Below, piece by piece: positions 1 through 7,523 of a DNA stretch of 10,084 bases. The translations under genes and the position numbers were made by a program. Source of the DNA: Gammaproteobacteria bacterium UBA3532 (lineage in GTDB: Bacteria > Pseudomonadota > Gammaproteobacteria > Enterobacterales > UBA3532); the NCBI GenBank assembly GCA_002376965.1, contig DFOV01000045.1:1-10084 (forward strand). Direction: 5' to 3'. Every line of letters begins with the position of its first letter. Positions within the stretch are counted from its first letter, which is position 1. The notes beneath the pieces were generated by a model. The model did no database searches. It worked only from the letters and a program-made list of their open reading frames with translations, and was not told the DNA's origin.

Positions 1-831
1 GTTCCCTACACCCGTGGCGAAGAAGTGAGCCGTCCCTTTGATGATGTCATCGAAGAAATTGCTGGCCTGGCTGAAAAAGGCGTTCAAGAAGTTAACCTGC
101 TAGGTCAAAATGTCAACGCATACCAAGGTACCATGCATGATGGTGGTAGCGCCGATCTTGCGGACTTGATCTATTACGTAGCGGCTATTGATGGTATTGA
201 GCGCATTCGTTACACCACTTCTCATCCCGTTGAGTTTTCCGACCGACTGATCGATGTTTACGCTGAGGTACCTGAGCTGGTTGATCACCTTCACCTGCCA
301 GTACAAAGCGGCTCGGATCGTATATTGGCTATGATGAAGCGCGGTCATACCGCATTAGAATACAAATCTAAAATTCGCCGTCTACGCAAAGTGCGTCCAA
401 ATATAAGCCTGTCTTCCGACTTTATCATCGGCTTCCCCGGCGAAACCGACGCCGACTTTGAAGCGACCATGAACCTGATCAATGATATAAAATTTGATCA
501 GAGTTTCAGCTTTATATACAGCCGCCGCCCTGGCACGCCCGCTTCGGATATGCCGGATGACGTACCACTGGATGTCAAAAAGCAACGCCTGCAGATCTTG
601 CAAAACCGTATCAATCAACAGGCTCAACACATAAGTAGAAACATGGTAGGCACACGCCAGAAAGTATTAGTTGAAGGGCCATCCCGGAAAAACCCGATGG
701 AACTGGCTGGCAAAACAGAAAATAACCGAACGGTTAATTTTGTCGGTGACCGCAACACCATTGGTCGCTTTGTCGAGTTAACCATTACAGAGGCCATGCC
801 TAACTCGCTACGTGGCGAGCTAGTTGACTGA
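1..831 (+). CDS. miaB: tRNA-2-methylthio-N6-dimethylallyladenosine synthase MiaB, 3' part
   Basis: MiaB is a radical-SAM enzyme that adds a methylthio group to N6-isopentenyl-A37 of tRNAs reading UNN codons. The window opens inside the gene: codon 1 continues in frame as [12 protein letters not shown], the stretch just after the radical-SAM CxxxCxxC cysteines in this family. The N-terminal UPF0004 domain and the cluster cysteines therefore lie upstream of the window. Visible family motifs are [23 protein letters not shown], the FIIGFPGET segment and YSRRPGTPA. The last 60 or so residues form the TRAM RNA-binding domain ([12 protein letters not shown] to the end). About 276 codons are present, against roughly 450-475 aa for the whole family protein. 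The internal GTG at 25 is not a real start. It lies upstream of ybeZ, as in E. coli. Confidence 0.96.
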   Translation, partial: VPYTRGEEVSRPFDDVIEEIAGLAEKGVQEVNLLGQNVNAYQGTMHDGGSADLADLIYYVAAIDGIERIRYTTSHPVEFSDRLIDVYAEVPELVDHLHLPVQSGSDRILAMMKRGHTALEYKSKIRRLRKVRPNISLSSDFIIGFPGETDADFEATMNLINDIKFDQSFSFIYSRRPGTPASDMPDDVPLDVKKQRLQILQNRINQQAQHISRNMVGTRQKVLVEGPSRKNPMELAGKTENNRTVNFVGDRNTIGRFVELTITEAMPNSLRGELVD

Positions 832-840
832 TTTTACTGC

Positions 841-875
841 TCAATTATTATTGAGGAGAGGCTGGCCTCTCCTCA
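841..875 (+). terminator. Hairpin pair after miaB, possible terminator without U-tract
   Basis: Two inverted repeats sit just after the miaB stop. The first is a short AT-rich stem (TCAAT/ATTGA, 841-854). The second is a strong GC-rich stem: TGAGGAGAGG at 852-861 pairs with CCTCTCCTCA at 866-875 around a CTGG loop. The two share bases and may be alternatives. The run after the strong stem is C-rich (accccccac), not T-rich, so it is not a canonical intrinsic terminator. It may instead act as a 3'-end stabiliser or attenuator between miaB and ybeZ. Confidence 0.45.
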
Positions 876-954
876 CCCCCCACTTCAATTTATCGCAAAT
901 ATGCGTATCAGATCTTTTTATTTTAATCCCCTTGATTTATAGTGGCAAAAGTAC

Positions 955-2013
955 ATGGATATAGAGGCTTCAGCTAGCTTGAATAACGGGCTGCACACAA
1001 GCAATTTTACCTTAGAGCCTGCGAACAACCGTCGCTTGGCAATGCTTTGCGGTGAGTGTGATGAACACATTCGCCAGATTGAACAACGGTTGGACGTTTC
1101 GATAAAAAATCGTGGCACGCAGTTTAGTGTCACAGGATCTGAAAACGCGGTTCAAGCGACTCAAGCCGTGTTAGGACAGCTGTACCAGGAAACCGAGCGG
1201 CATGCGATCAACGCCGAGCACGTACATATGGCTTTACAGGACGCGAACATAGAATCTATTGCCCAACCCTCACTTGATGCAGACGAGCATCATGGACAGC
1301 CAACCGTGCCAAAAGCCGCTCAAACAGCCTCCAAGATGGAATCTCGCTCAACAATAAAAACCAAGAAAAAGCTGATCAAACTGCGTGGTGCAAACCAACA
1401 TCGCTACATAGAGCGAGTGGCCAGCCATGATGTTTCCTTTGGCATTGGTCCTGCCGGCACAGGTAAGACCTATCTGGCTGTGGCCTGTGCTGTCGAAGCA
1501 CTGGAGCGCCAGGAAGTACGACGAATTGTTCTCACTCGTCCGGCTGTCGAAGCTGGCGAGCGCTTGGGATTTCTCCCTGGCGATTTAAATCAAAAAGTTG
1601 ATCCCTATCTGCGTCCATTGTATGACGCGCTATATGAAATGTTAGGGTTTGACCATGTTGCCAAGTTGCTTGAACGCAACATAATTGAGATAGCTCCCCT
1701 CGCTTACATGCGCGGAAGAACGCTCAATGACTCATTTATAATCCTCGACGAAAGCCAAAACACCACTAAGGAACAGATGAAAATGTTCCTGACTCGAGTG
1801 GGGTTCAACTCCAAGGTCGTCATCACAGGGGATGTCACTCAAATCGATTTGCCTCGCGGCCAATATTCTGGGCTGCGTGCCGTTATCAACATTCTCCAGG
1901 AAGTCGAAGGCATTAGTTTCACCTTCTTTGGCTCAGGAGATGTGGTTCGCCACCCAGTTGTACAACGCATTGTCCAGGCATACGAAAGGTTTGAACAAAC
2001 TAACGATGAGTAA
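955..2013 (+). CDS. ybeZ: PhoH-like ATPase YbeZ
   Basis: PhoH-family P-loop NTPase. In E. coli, YbeZ is a predicted RNA helicase/ATPase partner of the YbeY endoribonuclease in rRNA quality control; that role comes from the family. The 352-aa protein matches the usual length of about 350. Residues 15-75 are the N-terminal KH-like region (LEPANNRRLAMLCGECDEHI; IEQRLDVSIKNRGTQF). Residues 100-135 look like a polar linker. The PhoH domain runs from about 138 to 345 with Walker A GPAGTGKT (165-172), the LTRPAVEAGERLGFLPGD block, and Walker B FIILDESQN (261-269) followed by TTKEQMKMFLTR. The ATG at 955 gives the family N-terminus, although the Shine-Dalgarno is poor (agtggcaaaag). It ends 12 nt before ybeY and is probably translationally linked to it. 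Confidence 0.96.
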   Translation: MDIEASASLNNGLHTSNFTLEPANNRRLAMLCGECDEHIRQIEQRLDVSIKNRGTQFSVTGSENAVQATQAVLGQLYQETERHAINAEHVHMALQDANIESIAQPSLDADEHHGQPTVPKAAQTASKMESRSTIKTKKKLIKLRGANQHRYIERVASHDVSFGIGPAGTGKTYLAVACAVEALERQEVRRIVLTRPAVEAGERLGFLPGDLNQKVDPYLRPLYDALYEMLGFDHVAKLLERNIIEIAPLAYMRGRTLNDSFIILDESQNTTKEQMKMFLTRVGFNSKVVITGDVTQIDLPRGQYSGLRAVINILQEVEGISFTFFGSGDVVRHPVVQRIVQAYERFEQTNDE

Positions 2014-2014
2014 C

Positions 2015-2019
2015 AGGAG
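2015..2019 (+). promoter_or_regulatory. Ribosome binding site of ybeY
   Basis: AGGAG lies in the 12-nt gap between the ybeZ stop and the ybeY ATG, with a 6-nt spacer. It fixes the ybeY start at 2026. Confidence 0.8.
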
Positions 2020-2025
2020 TGCAAC

Positions 2026-2532
2026 ATGAGCATAGACCTAGACTATCAAATCGCCCTTGATGATGAAAACGCATTATGGCTTCCGTCAGAACAGCAATGT
2101 GCCGACTGGGCTAATCTCGCCCTCGGAGAAGGAGATGATGGGGAAGACGATGAGGATGTCGAACTAACCATTCGCATCGTCGATGAACAAGAGAGCCAAG
2201 CGCTCAACGATCAATACAGAGACAAAAACAAGCCGACCAACATTTTGTCATTTCCGTTTGAACTGCCTCATGGTTTGGATATAGAAATGAACCTGCTCGG
2301 CGATCTGGTTATTTGCGCACCCATTGTCGATGCCGAAGCCAAAGAACAACAAAAAGCCCTTGAAGCACACTGGGCTCATATGGTGATCCATGGCACGCTT
2401 CACCTGCTTGGATACGATCATATTGACGATGAAGAAGCCGAAGAAATGGAAGCTATCGAAATCGAGTGCCTCGAAACGCTTGGCATAGCCAATCCTTACG
2501 AACCGGTTGAACAAGAAATGGAAGCTCACTAG
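2026..2532 (+). CDS. ybeY: Endoribonuclease YbeY
   Basis: Metal-dependent single-strand endoribonuclease of the UPF0054 family, needed for 16S rRNA 3'-end maturation and ribosome quality control. The diagnostic zinc motif is complete: [11 protein letters not shown], with His122, His126 and His132. The conserved [15 protein letters not shown] block is at 65-79 and [10 protein letters not shown] at 90-99. At 168 aa it is slightly longer than E. coli YbeY (155 aa). The surplus includes a very acidic stretch at residues 35-46 ([12 protein letters not shown]) and an acidic C-terminal helix ([12 protein letters not shown]). It lies between its functional partners ybeZ and ybeX and stops 2 nt before the ybeX ATG. 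Confidence 0.97.
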   Translation: MSIDLDYQIALDDENALWLPSEQQCADWANLALGEGDDGEDDEDVELTIRIVDEQESQALNDQYRDKNKPTNILSFPFELPHGLDIEMNLLGDLVICAPIVDAEAKEQQKALEAHWAHMVIHGTLHLLGYDHIDDEEAEEMEAIEIECLETLGIANPYEPVEQEMEAH

Positions 2533-2534
2533 AC

Positions 2535-3410
2535 ATGTCTGAAGATATTCCCAGTAGCTATCACCCGCAGAAGACTTGGTTAGATAAACTATCCCAGCTT
2601 CTGCAGGGTGAACCACAAAATAAACAACAACTCACTGATGTTATTCGCTCTGCCGAACAAAACAATCTGATAGACGCAGACGAGCTATACATGCTTGAAG
2701 GTGTCATTCAAGTATCTGAACTAAGGGTAAGAGACATCATGATCCCGCGCTCTCAGATGGTTGTAGTCGAGCGAGATCAGGGCGTTGAAGAGTTTCTCCC
2801 GGTTTTGATCGAGTCGGCTCACTCTCGGTTTCCGGTGGTTGGCGAGAGTAAAGATGACATTGTCGGCATTCTCTTAGCAAAAGATTTGCTCCGTTATTGC
2901 TTCAGCGGCAAAGACACCAAACTCAACTTAAAAGATGTTATTCGACCAGCGACTATCGTACCAGAGAGCAAACGCTTGGATACCCTACTTAAGGAGTTTC
3001 GATCCAATCGTAATCACATGGCCGTTGTCGTGGACGAATACGGAGGTGTATCCGGTCTTGTAACCATAGAAGACGTATTAGAACAGATTGTTGGCGAAAT
3101 TGAAGACGAGCACGACTTCGAAGAAGATGATGAACGCATGATTATTGAGCGCCAGCCTGGCGTCTATCATATCAATGCCTTAACACCCATTGAGCAGGTC
3201 AACAGCTTTTTTGAAACGGAGCTAAGCCCAAGTGATTTCGATACCTTAGGTGGTTTGGTCATGCAGGCCTTCGGGCACATGCCTAAGCGCGGCGAATCTA
3301 TTACATTAGAACCTTTCCACTTTAAAATACTGCACTCGGACAACCGGCGTATTCGCTCTATTCAGGCTCAGTTGGGTGTGCCTGTATCCCACAATGAATC
3401 CAGCGAGTAG
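2535..3410 (+). CDS. ybeX: CBS-pair protein YbeX/CorC (HlyC/CorC family)
   Basis: Cytosolic CBS-pair protein of the HlyC/CorC family, historically linked to magnesium and cobalt efflux (CorC). In E. coli it has also been linked to ribosome maturation, in keeping with its place beside ybeZ and ybeY. The 291-aa protein matches the family length. Domains in order: an N-terminal lead with LSQLLQGEP; CBS1 at about 67-125 (VRDIMIPRSQM, HSRFPVVGE, DIVGILLAKDLL); CBS2 at about 132-190 (HMAVVVDEYGGVSGLVTIEDVLEQIVGEIEDEHD); and a C-terminal CorC/HlyC domain at about 207-280 (TLGGLVMQAFGHMPKRGE). There is no DUF21 membrane domain, so it is the soluble short form. The 2-nt gap after ybeY and the 17-nt overlap with lnt indicate one operon. 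Confidence 0.95.
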   Translation: MSEDIPSSYHPQKTWLDKLSQLLQGEPQNKQQLTDVIRSAEQNNLIDADELYMLEGVIQVSELRVRDIMIPRSQMVVVERDQGVEEFLPVLIESAHSRFPVVGESKDDIVGILLAKDLLRYCFSGKDTKLNLKDVIRPATIVPESKRLDTLLKEFRSNRNHMAVVVDEYGGVSGLVTIEDVLEQIVGEIEDEHDFEEDDERMIIERQPGVYHINALTPIEQVNSFFETELSPSDFDTLGGLVMQAFGHMPKRGESITLEPFHFKILHSDNRRIRSIQAQLGVPVSHNESSE

Positions 3411-4956
3411 AAAAAGCCTGTATATCCAATTTGCCACATGCATCATTGCGATGTGTTGCGGCGCTATAGGAGTGTTAGGCTTTGCTCCCTACGCTCAATG
3501 GTATGCGCCGTTGATTAGCCTTAGCGCGCTTTTCTATTTGCTCCAACGCAAGCTTTCGCCGCTCTATGCATGGTGCTGGGGAGTTGGCTTGTATGGGTTT
3601 GGCATATCCTGGATCTACATTAGCATTGCCGAACACACACTCACGCCTCCGATATTGGCCTTCACCTTTACATCGCTTCTGGTTATGGGAATGGGCCTGT
3701 TTCCCGCAGTGTTTGTTTATCTGCTTCGTATTAATCAACATCGCTGGCGACTATCACCACTACTTAGCTATCCAGCACTATGGGTATTACTGGAATGGAG
3801 CAAAGAATGGTTTCTTAGCGGCTTTCCTTGGTTAAACTTTGGTGGTAGCCAGCTTGATGGTCCGCTTAGCGGACTCATTCCTATCGGTGGCACGGCATTG
3901 GCCAGCTTGGTAGTGGCGCAAATTGCAATACTTTGTAGCCAGGCGTTATCTACCTCTATTAAAAGGTCCCAGCGTATAGGCTACGGTGTCGCTATCTCGG
4001 TGCTTGTGATTGGCTCAGTACTGCTTGATAGAATTCAATGGGTTAAGCCTTTAAGTCAATCACAAAGTCTGGTGATTGTTCAAGGTAATGTCCCACAAGA
4101 TGAGCGCTGGTTAATTACGGAGCGTGAACGCACACTATATCGCTATGTTGATATGACTGCAGGCCACTGGGGTAATGATGTGATTATTTGGCCAGAAGCG
4201 GCTATTCCAGCGGTTCCAGAGGAAGTACCAGCCTATTTGGACTACATAAACTCCCAAGCATCGGATGCCGAAGCCGCTTTTATAACGGGCATTCCTACCA
4301 TGACCGATCACTACACTTTTTATAACTCAGTGATTACGCTCGGCAATGCTAAAGGTCAATACAACAAGCACCACTTAGTTCCTTTTGGCGAATACGTACC
4401 CTTTGAAGAAGGCCTACGCCAGTTCAACAGCATCTTTAATCTGCCCATGTCATCCTTTCATCGCGGCCCGATTAAACAAGTGCCTCTAGAGGTGAAGGGA
4501 TTCCGTTATGCAGTAGCATTGTGTTATGAAATCGCATTTCCTGCCCAGGTGTGGCGCAACCATCAACGCGCTGATGCCATTCTAACCCTTAGCAACGACG
4601 CTTGGTTTGGCGACTCTAAAGGCCCGCACCAACACATGGAAATGGCCAGATTACGCGCCAAAGAGTTGGGCCGACCAGTGATTCGCAGCACCAACAATGG
4701 CATTACCGCCATAGCGCTTCCCGATGGAACCCTATCTCACCAGCTGCCCCAGTTCGAACAACAGGTATTAGAGGCCAAACTCTATAAATATCAGGGAACA
4801 ACCCCCTTCTGGCTATGGGGTCCCTACCCCGTCTACGCCTGGTCATGGCTGATCGGAGGCATTGCTGTAGCTGGCGCTATCCGCCATCGCCATACACAAA
4901 AAGCTGGTATAAAAACCCAAGAAGCTCTAGAATCCGCCCCATCAAATACCGATTAA
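3394..4956 (+). CDS. lnt: Apolipoprotein N-acyltransferase Lnt
   Basis: Inner-membrane enzyme that adds the third acyl chain to the N-terminal cysteine of lipoproteins, using phospholipid as donor. It is the last step of lipoprotein maturation. The 520-aa product has about six hydrophobic segments in its first 220 residues and one near the C-terminus (WSWLIGGIAVAGAI). Between them lies a periplasmic nitrilase-fold domain. The catalytic triad is present: Glu in IIWPEAAIP (268), Lys in YNKHHLVPFGEYVPF (325) and Cys in ALCYEIAFP (377), equivalent to E. coli E267, K335 and C387. I prefer the ATG at 3394, which puts a short polar N-terminus (MNPASRKS) before the first membrane helix. The frame is open upstream to a GTG at 3376. 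Either start overlaps ybeX, and neither has a clear Shine-Dalgarno, so translational coupling is likely. Confidence 0.96.
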   Translation: MNPASRKSLYIQFATCIIAMCCGAIGVLGFAPYAQWYAPLISLSALFYLLQRKLSPLYAWCWGVGLYGFGISWIYISIAEHTLTPPILAFTFTSLLVMGMGLFPAVFVYLLRINQHRWRLSPLLSYPALWVLLEWSKEWFLSGFPWLNFGGSQLDGPLSGLIPIGGTALASLVVAQIAILCSQALSTSIKRSQRIGYGVAISVLVIGSVLLDRIQWVKPLSQSQSLVIVQGNVPQDERWLITERERTLYRYVDMTAGHWGNDVIIWPEAAIPAVPEEVPAYLDYINSQASDAEAAFITGIPTMTDHYTFYNSVITLGNAKGQYNKHHLVPFGEYVPFEEGLRQFNSIFNLPMSSFHRGPIKQVPLEVKGFRYAVALCYEIAFPAQVWRNHQRADAILTLSNDAWFGDSKGPHQHMEMARLRAKELGRPVIRSTNNGITAIALPDGTLSHQLPQFEQQVLEAKLYKYQGTTPFWLWGPYPVYAWSWLIGGIAVAGAIRHRHTQKAGIKTQEALESAPSNTD

Positions 4957-5018
4957 CGCCAGACGCCACTCCAGGGTTGTTTCTGTGAGTATCCAACGCG
5001 ATTAAAGAGGTCACCTTT

Positions 5019-5963
5019 GTGAGCACCGCTGAACAATTAAATCAACAATTTTCTATAAAGGGTATGCTTAGATTCTATTCAAGCAGCTCAGGAATGCATT
5101 TTTGTGAAATCAGCAACGAGTATGCAACGGCCGTAGTGGCACTGCATGGTGCCCATGTTGTTCACTTTCAGCCCCACCGTGAAGAACCCGTGCTATGGGT
5201 TAGTGAATACACCCATGTTAAACCCGGTAAAGCCATTCGAGGCGGCATTCCGGTATGTTGGCCCTGGTTTGGTCCTCACCCTTCAGATGCATCCAAACCG
5301 GCGCATGGATTTGGTCGTATTCTTGATTGGCAAGTTATTGAGACAGGAATTGGCAGTGATGGGGAAACCTTTATCACCTTCCAGCTTACCGACGATGAAA
5401 CTACGCGTAAATACTGGAACCTCAAGTTTGATTTAAAGCTGAAAGTAACCGTTAGCCAATCATTGCGCGTCGAGTTGATCACCCACAATCCAGCCAGCGC
5501 GCCTTTTATCTACAGTGGGGCACTGCACTCTTATTTCAACGTCGAGCATGCGGGTAATATTGCGATTTATGGTCTCGATGGCCATTTCTACCTGGATAAG
5601 CTGGACAACAATAAGAGAAAGCTACAGCAGGGCCCTGTGATGATACGGGATGCCACTGACCGCATCTACTTGAATACCAGTGATGACTGTTTAATCCATG
5701 ATCCTGACAAGCATCGCATCATTCGCGTTGCTAAAGAAGGTAGCCGTAGTACCGTCGCCTGGAATCCCTGGATGCATAAAGCCCAGGCAATGGAAGACTT
5801 TGGCGATGATGAATTTAAGGACATGGTGTGCATTGAATCGGGGAATGTCGTCAACGATATGGTGCGCGTCGGCCCTGGACAAACTCACCGCTTGGCTACA
5901 ATCATCAGTGTTGAGCCACCAGTATGCCTTCCACACACCATGCGCGACGGGCCGATTGATTAA
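5019..5963 (+). CDS. yeaD: D-hexose-6-phosphate mutarotase (YeaD family)
   Basis: Aldose-1-epimerase-fold enzyme expected to interconvert the alpha and beta anomers of glucose-6-phosphate and related sugar phosphates in the cytosol. Family signatures run the whole length: KAIRGGIPVCWPWFG (71-85, with a phosphate-binding-type Arg74), AHGFGR (95-100), SGALHSYFNV with the catalytic-type His170, TVAWNPW (245-251), and CIESGNV with the general-base-type Glu273. The 314 aa compare with about 294 in E. coli YeaD; the extra is mainly at the two ends. The start is a GTG at 5019, supported by AGAGG at 5006-5010 with an 8-nt spacer. It lies 62 nt after lnt with no terminator seen between them, so it may be read through from the lnt operon. 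Its end faces the zinc-ribbon gene 14 nt away. Substrate preference is inferred from the family. Confidence 0.9.
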   Translation: MSTAEQLNQQFSIKGMLRFYSSSSGMHFCEISNEYATAVVALHGAHVVHFQPHREEPVLWVSEYTHVKPGKAIRGGIPVCWPWFGPHPSDASKPAHGFGRILDWQVIETGIGSDGETFITFQLTDDETTRKYWNLKFDLKLKVTVSQSLRVELITHNPASAPFIYSGALHSYFNVEHAGNIAIYGLDGHFYLDKLDNNKRKLQQGPVMIRDATDRIYLNTSDDCLIHDPDKHRIIRVAKEGSRSTVAWNPWMHKAQAMEDFGDDEFKDMVCIESGNVVNDMVRVGPGQTHRLATIISVEPPVCLPHTMRDGPID

Positions 5964-5977
5964 GTAATTGGGGCGGC

Positions 5978-6472
5978 TCAGTGAGCCCGCTGAAACTGCA
6001 CTTTGTGACATTTTGGACAGGGAGGGATGCGCGAGAAATGGCGCAGCTGGATCACCTGTCCACAATGCTCACATTTTAGCTTGCCTGCCACCGCATATTC
6101 ACCAGAACCGTAGGTTCCCCCATGTGCCAGTTCATCGTTGAACTCAACCCATTCCGTTTGCGTTTTATCCGCCACAGAAATAAAGCCACTGAACAGCTTG
6201 TCCTCAGCAACAGCCACGTCAATGCCCAGCCACTTGCTTATGGCTTCTCCGGTAACAGACAAGTTGTGGCCTGCCTGAGCCATATCTCGCCGCAGATAAG
6301 ACGCAAATTTCTCCGCTTCCTCATGGGATACCTGCTCCGCTTCCTTTAACCACTCTTTCGAATACTCTATGGCTTTATCCACCGAAGGACGCGACACATC
6401 TTCCGCATCATCCAGCCACTCAAAGACTTTTTCGGCAAATCGTCGAAAACTGCCATTATTTTTGTCACTCAT
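5978..6472 (-). CDS. ybeL: Zinc-ribbon protein, YbeL/DUF1451 family
   Basis: Small protein of unknown function, 164 aa (E. coli YbeL is about 160). The first 110 residues are charged and predicted to be largely helical (RRFAEKVFEWLDDAEDVSRP; KEAEQVSHEEAEKFASYLRRD). They are followed by GGTYGSGEYAVAGKLKCEHCG and a C-terminal zinc ribbon made by Cys134, Cys137, Cys152 and Cys155 (CEHC ... CPKC). The ATG at 6472 is supported by GGAGG on the minus strand, 7 nt upstream. In Pseudomonas and E. coli relatives this family lies in the wider lnt-leuS neighbourhood; that is recalled, not checked. Here it is inverted, converging on the mutarotase gene and divergent from tpiA, and its leader carries three 18-bp repeats. 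There is no basis for a specific biochemical role. Confidence 0.85.
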   Translation of the reverse strand: MSDKNNGSFRRFAEKVFEWLDDAEDVSRPSVDKAIEYSKEWLKEAEQVSHEEAEKFASYLRRDMAQAGHNLSVTGEAISKWLGIDVAVAEDKLFSGFISVADKTQTEWVEFNDELAHGGTYGSGEYAVAGKLKCEHCGQVIQLRHFSRIPPCPKCHKVQFQRAH

Positions 6473-6499
6473 GCTGCCGCCTCCAAATATTTCGCTATA

Positions 6500-6553
6500 G
6501 TATCTATTAGGACATATCTATCTATTAAGACATATGTATCTATTAAGACATCA
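6500..6553. repeat. Three tandem 18-bp direct repeats
   Basis: Units are at 6500-6517, 6518-6535 and 6536-6553, head to tail with no spacer. The shared core is TATCTATTA(A/G)GACAT; the units differ at only a few positions. They lie in the divergent region, 28-81 nt upstream of the ybeL ATG and about 165 nt before the tpiA ATG. The 18-bp period is somewhat under two helical turns, so repeated sites would be rotated on the helix rather than strictly in phase. They may be protein-binding sites or a slippage-generated AT-rich leader; the sequence does not decide between these. Confidence 0.85.
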
Positions 6554-6561
6554 AAGTTAGT

Positions 6562-6576
6562 AAGCCCTACAGGCTT
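6562..6576. repeat. Small inverted repeat in the ybeL-tpiA intergenic region
   Basis: AAGCC and GGCTT flank a CTACA loop, giving a 5-bp stem immediately after the tandem repeats. There is no U-tract on either strand. It could be a short hairpin or an operator half-site pair, and the evidence is slight. Confidence 0.25.
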
Positions 6577-6607
6577 TGCCAGCTGACGCGGGATAACCGT
6601 CTCGCTA

Positions 6608-6619
6608 CTATAATTATAG
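6608..6619. promoter_or_regulatory. Palindromic -10 element, candidate tpiA and possibly divergent promoter
   Basis: CTATAATTATAG is a perfect 12-bp palindrome. It gives a consensus TATAAT on the + strand (6609-6614) and another on the - strand (6613-6618). For tpiA the nearest -35-like match is CTGACG at 6583-6588, with a 20-nt spacer that is too long; at 17 nt the hexamer is poor. If used, the tpiA leader would be about 95 nt and the ybeL leader about 130 nt, including the 18-bp repeats. It could equally be a symmetric operator. Confidence 0.4.
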
Positions 6620-6703
6620 ACTCTAATCACCAGTTGGCCTGAACAAGAGCAACTTTCTCACCAGCACTCGAAGCGTAACTATCACTTCTGGTGCACATGA
6701 ATA

Positions 6704-6709
6704 AAGGAG
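6704..6709 (+). promoter_or_regulatory. Ribosome binding site of tpiA
   Basis: AAGGAG lies 7 nt before the ATG at 6717. It is a strong site that settles the tpiA start. Confidence 0.85.
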
Positions 6710-6716
6710 CATTACC

Positions 6717-7514
6717 ATGCGTCGTCCTCTCGTTGCCGGAAACTGGAAACTGCACGGTTCAAAATCAGAAATATTGCAGTTGCTCTATAAACTAATTGCC
6801 AGCAGTAAAGAAGCAGTTAATGTCGAAATTGTTGTCTGCCCTCCTTTTGTTTACCTGGAACAAGTACAACGACTACTTGATGGCACCCGCATATTTGTCG
6901 GGGCACAAACGGTCGATGTTCATGAACAGGGCGCGTTTACAGGAGAAATATCAGCAACAATGCTTAAAGAAATGTCATGCAAATATGTGATTGTTGGCCA
7001 TAGCGAGCGTCGAAGCTGCCATTTTGAGTCAGATGCAACCGTGGCCGAGCAATTTGCCGGTGCTCAGAAAAAAGGCATCATTCCAATACTCTGTGTTGGT
7101 GAGTCACTGGAAGAGCGCGAAAATGGCCGAGCATTCGAGAAAATCACTCAGCAAATCCAAGCCGTTTTTGACAAACTGGGGAGCTTTGCGTTTAACAAGG
7201 CTGTTGTCGCATATGAACCGATCTGGGCAATCGGCACCGGCAAAGCTGCAACTCCTGCCCTTGCCCAGGAAATGCATGCTCATATACGCTCGGTGATAGC
7301 TGAAAAGGATCCGGAATCAGCCGATTTGCTCCGCATTCTCTACGGCGGCAGTGTAAAATCTAACAATGCAGCCGCACTTTTTGAGCAACCAGACATTGAC
7401 GGAGCCTTGGTGGGTGGCGCATCTCTTGACGCCGAACAGTTCCATCAGATTTTCCATCAGGCAATTCTGGTCACCCACGATTGTTGTCCTGTTTTTCTGG
7501 ATAATTCAGAATAG
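6717..7514 (+). CDS. tpiA: Triose-phosphate isomerase
   Basis: Cytosolic (beta/alpha)8 enzyme interconverting dihydroxyacetone phosphate and glyceraldehyde-3-phosphate. All active-site elements are present: GNWK with Asn9 and Lys11; VGHSERR with catalytic His95; AYEPIWAIGTG with catalytic Glu167 and mobile loop 6; YGGSVK (209-214); and GALVGGASL (229-237). At 265 aa it is about 10 longer than E. coli TpiA. The surplus is a C-terminal tail (LVTHDCCPVFLDNSE) with a vicinal Cys256-Cys257 pair. Downstream is DUF2164, not secG, which often follows the housekeeping tpiA in gammaproteobacteria. This may therefore be a second, pathway-linked copy beside the aldolase and kinase genes; that cannot be tested without the rest of the genome. 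Confidence 0.97.
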   Translation: MRRPLVAGNWKLHGSKSEILQLLYKLIASSKEAVNVEIVVCPPFVYLEQVQRLLDGTRIFVGAQTVDVHEQGAFTGEISATMLKEMSCKYVIVGHSERRSCHFESDATVAEQFAGAQKKGIIPILCVGESLEERENGRAFEKITQQIQAVFDKLGSFAFNKAVVAYEPIWAIGTGKAATPALAQEMHAHIRSVIAEKDPESADLLRILYGGSVKSNNAAALFEQPDIDGALVGGASLDAEQFHQIFHQAILVTHDCCPVFLDNSE

Positions 7515-7523
7515 AACTATCAC

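Noticed and set aside
100..630. Minus-strand open frames inside miaB
   Set aside because: They are in a shadow frame of a clearly conserved gene and their translations show no family motifs.
895..954. Heat-shock or sigma-70 promoter for ybeZYX-lnt
   Set aside because: A CCCC run and a TTTAAT hexamer are present, but no matching -35 of either type lies at proper spacing.
3376..3393. GTG start for lnt, six codons upstream of the ATG
   Set aside because: The ATG at 3394 gives the ordinary polar N-terminus, and the GTG has no better ribosome site. It remains possible.
4957..5018. Promoter or terminator between lnt and the mutarotase gene
   Set aside because: Only weak hexamers (TTGTTT and GATTAA) and no hairpin with a T-tract were seen. 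Nothing can be supported beyond the ribosome site.
5975..5987. Short GGCTC/GAGCC stem at the end of the mutarotase and YbeL-type genes
   Set aside because: Only 5 bp with a 3-nt loop and no T-tract. It overlaps the coding end of the zinc-ribbon gene, so it is too weak to call a bidirectional terminator.
6500..6553. CRISPR-like array
   Set aside because: The three units are directly adjacent with no spacers, and no cas gene is present.
6991..7296. 101-codon frame inside tpiA
   Set aside because: Entirely within the conserved tpiA reading frame region with no ribosome site; an alternative-frame shadow.
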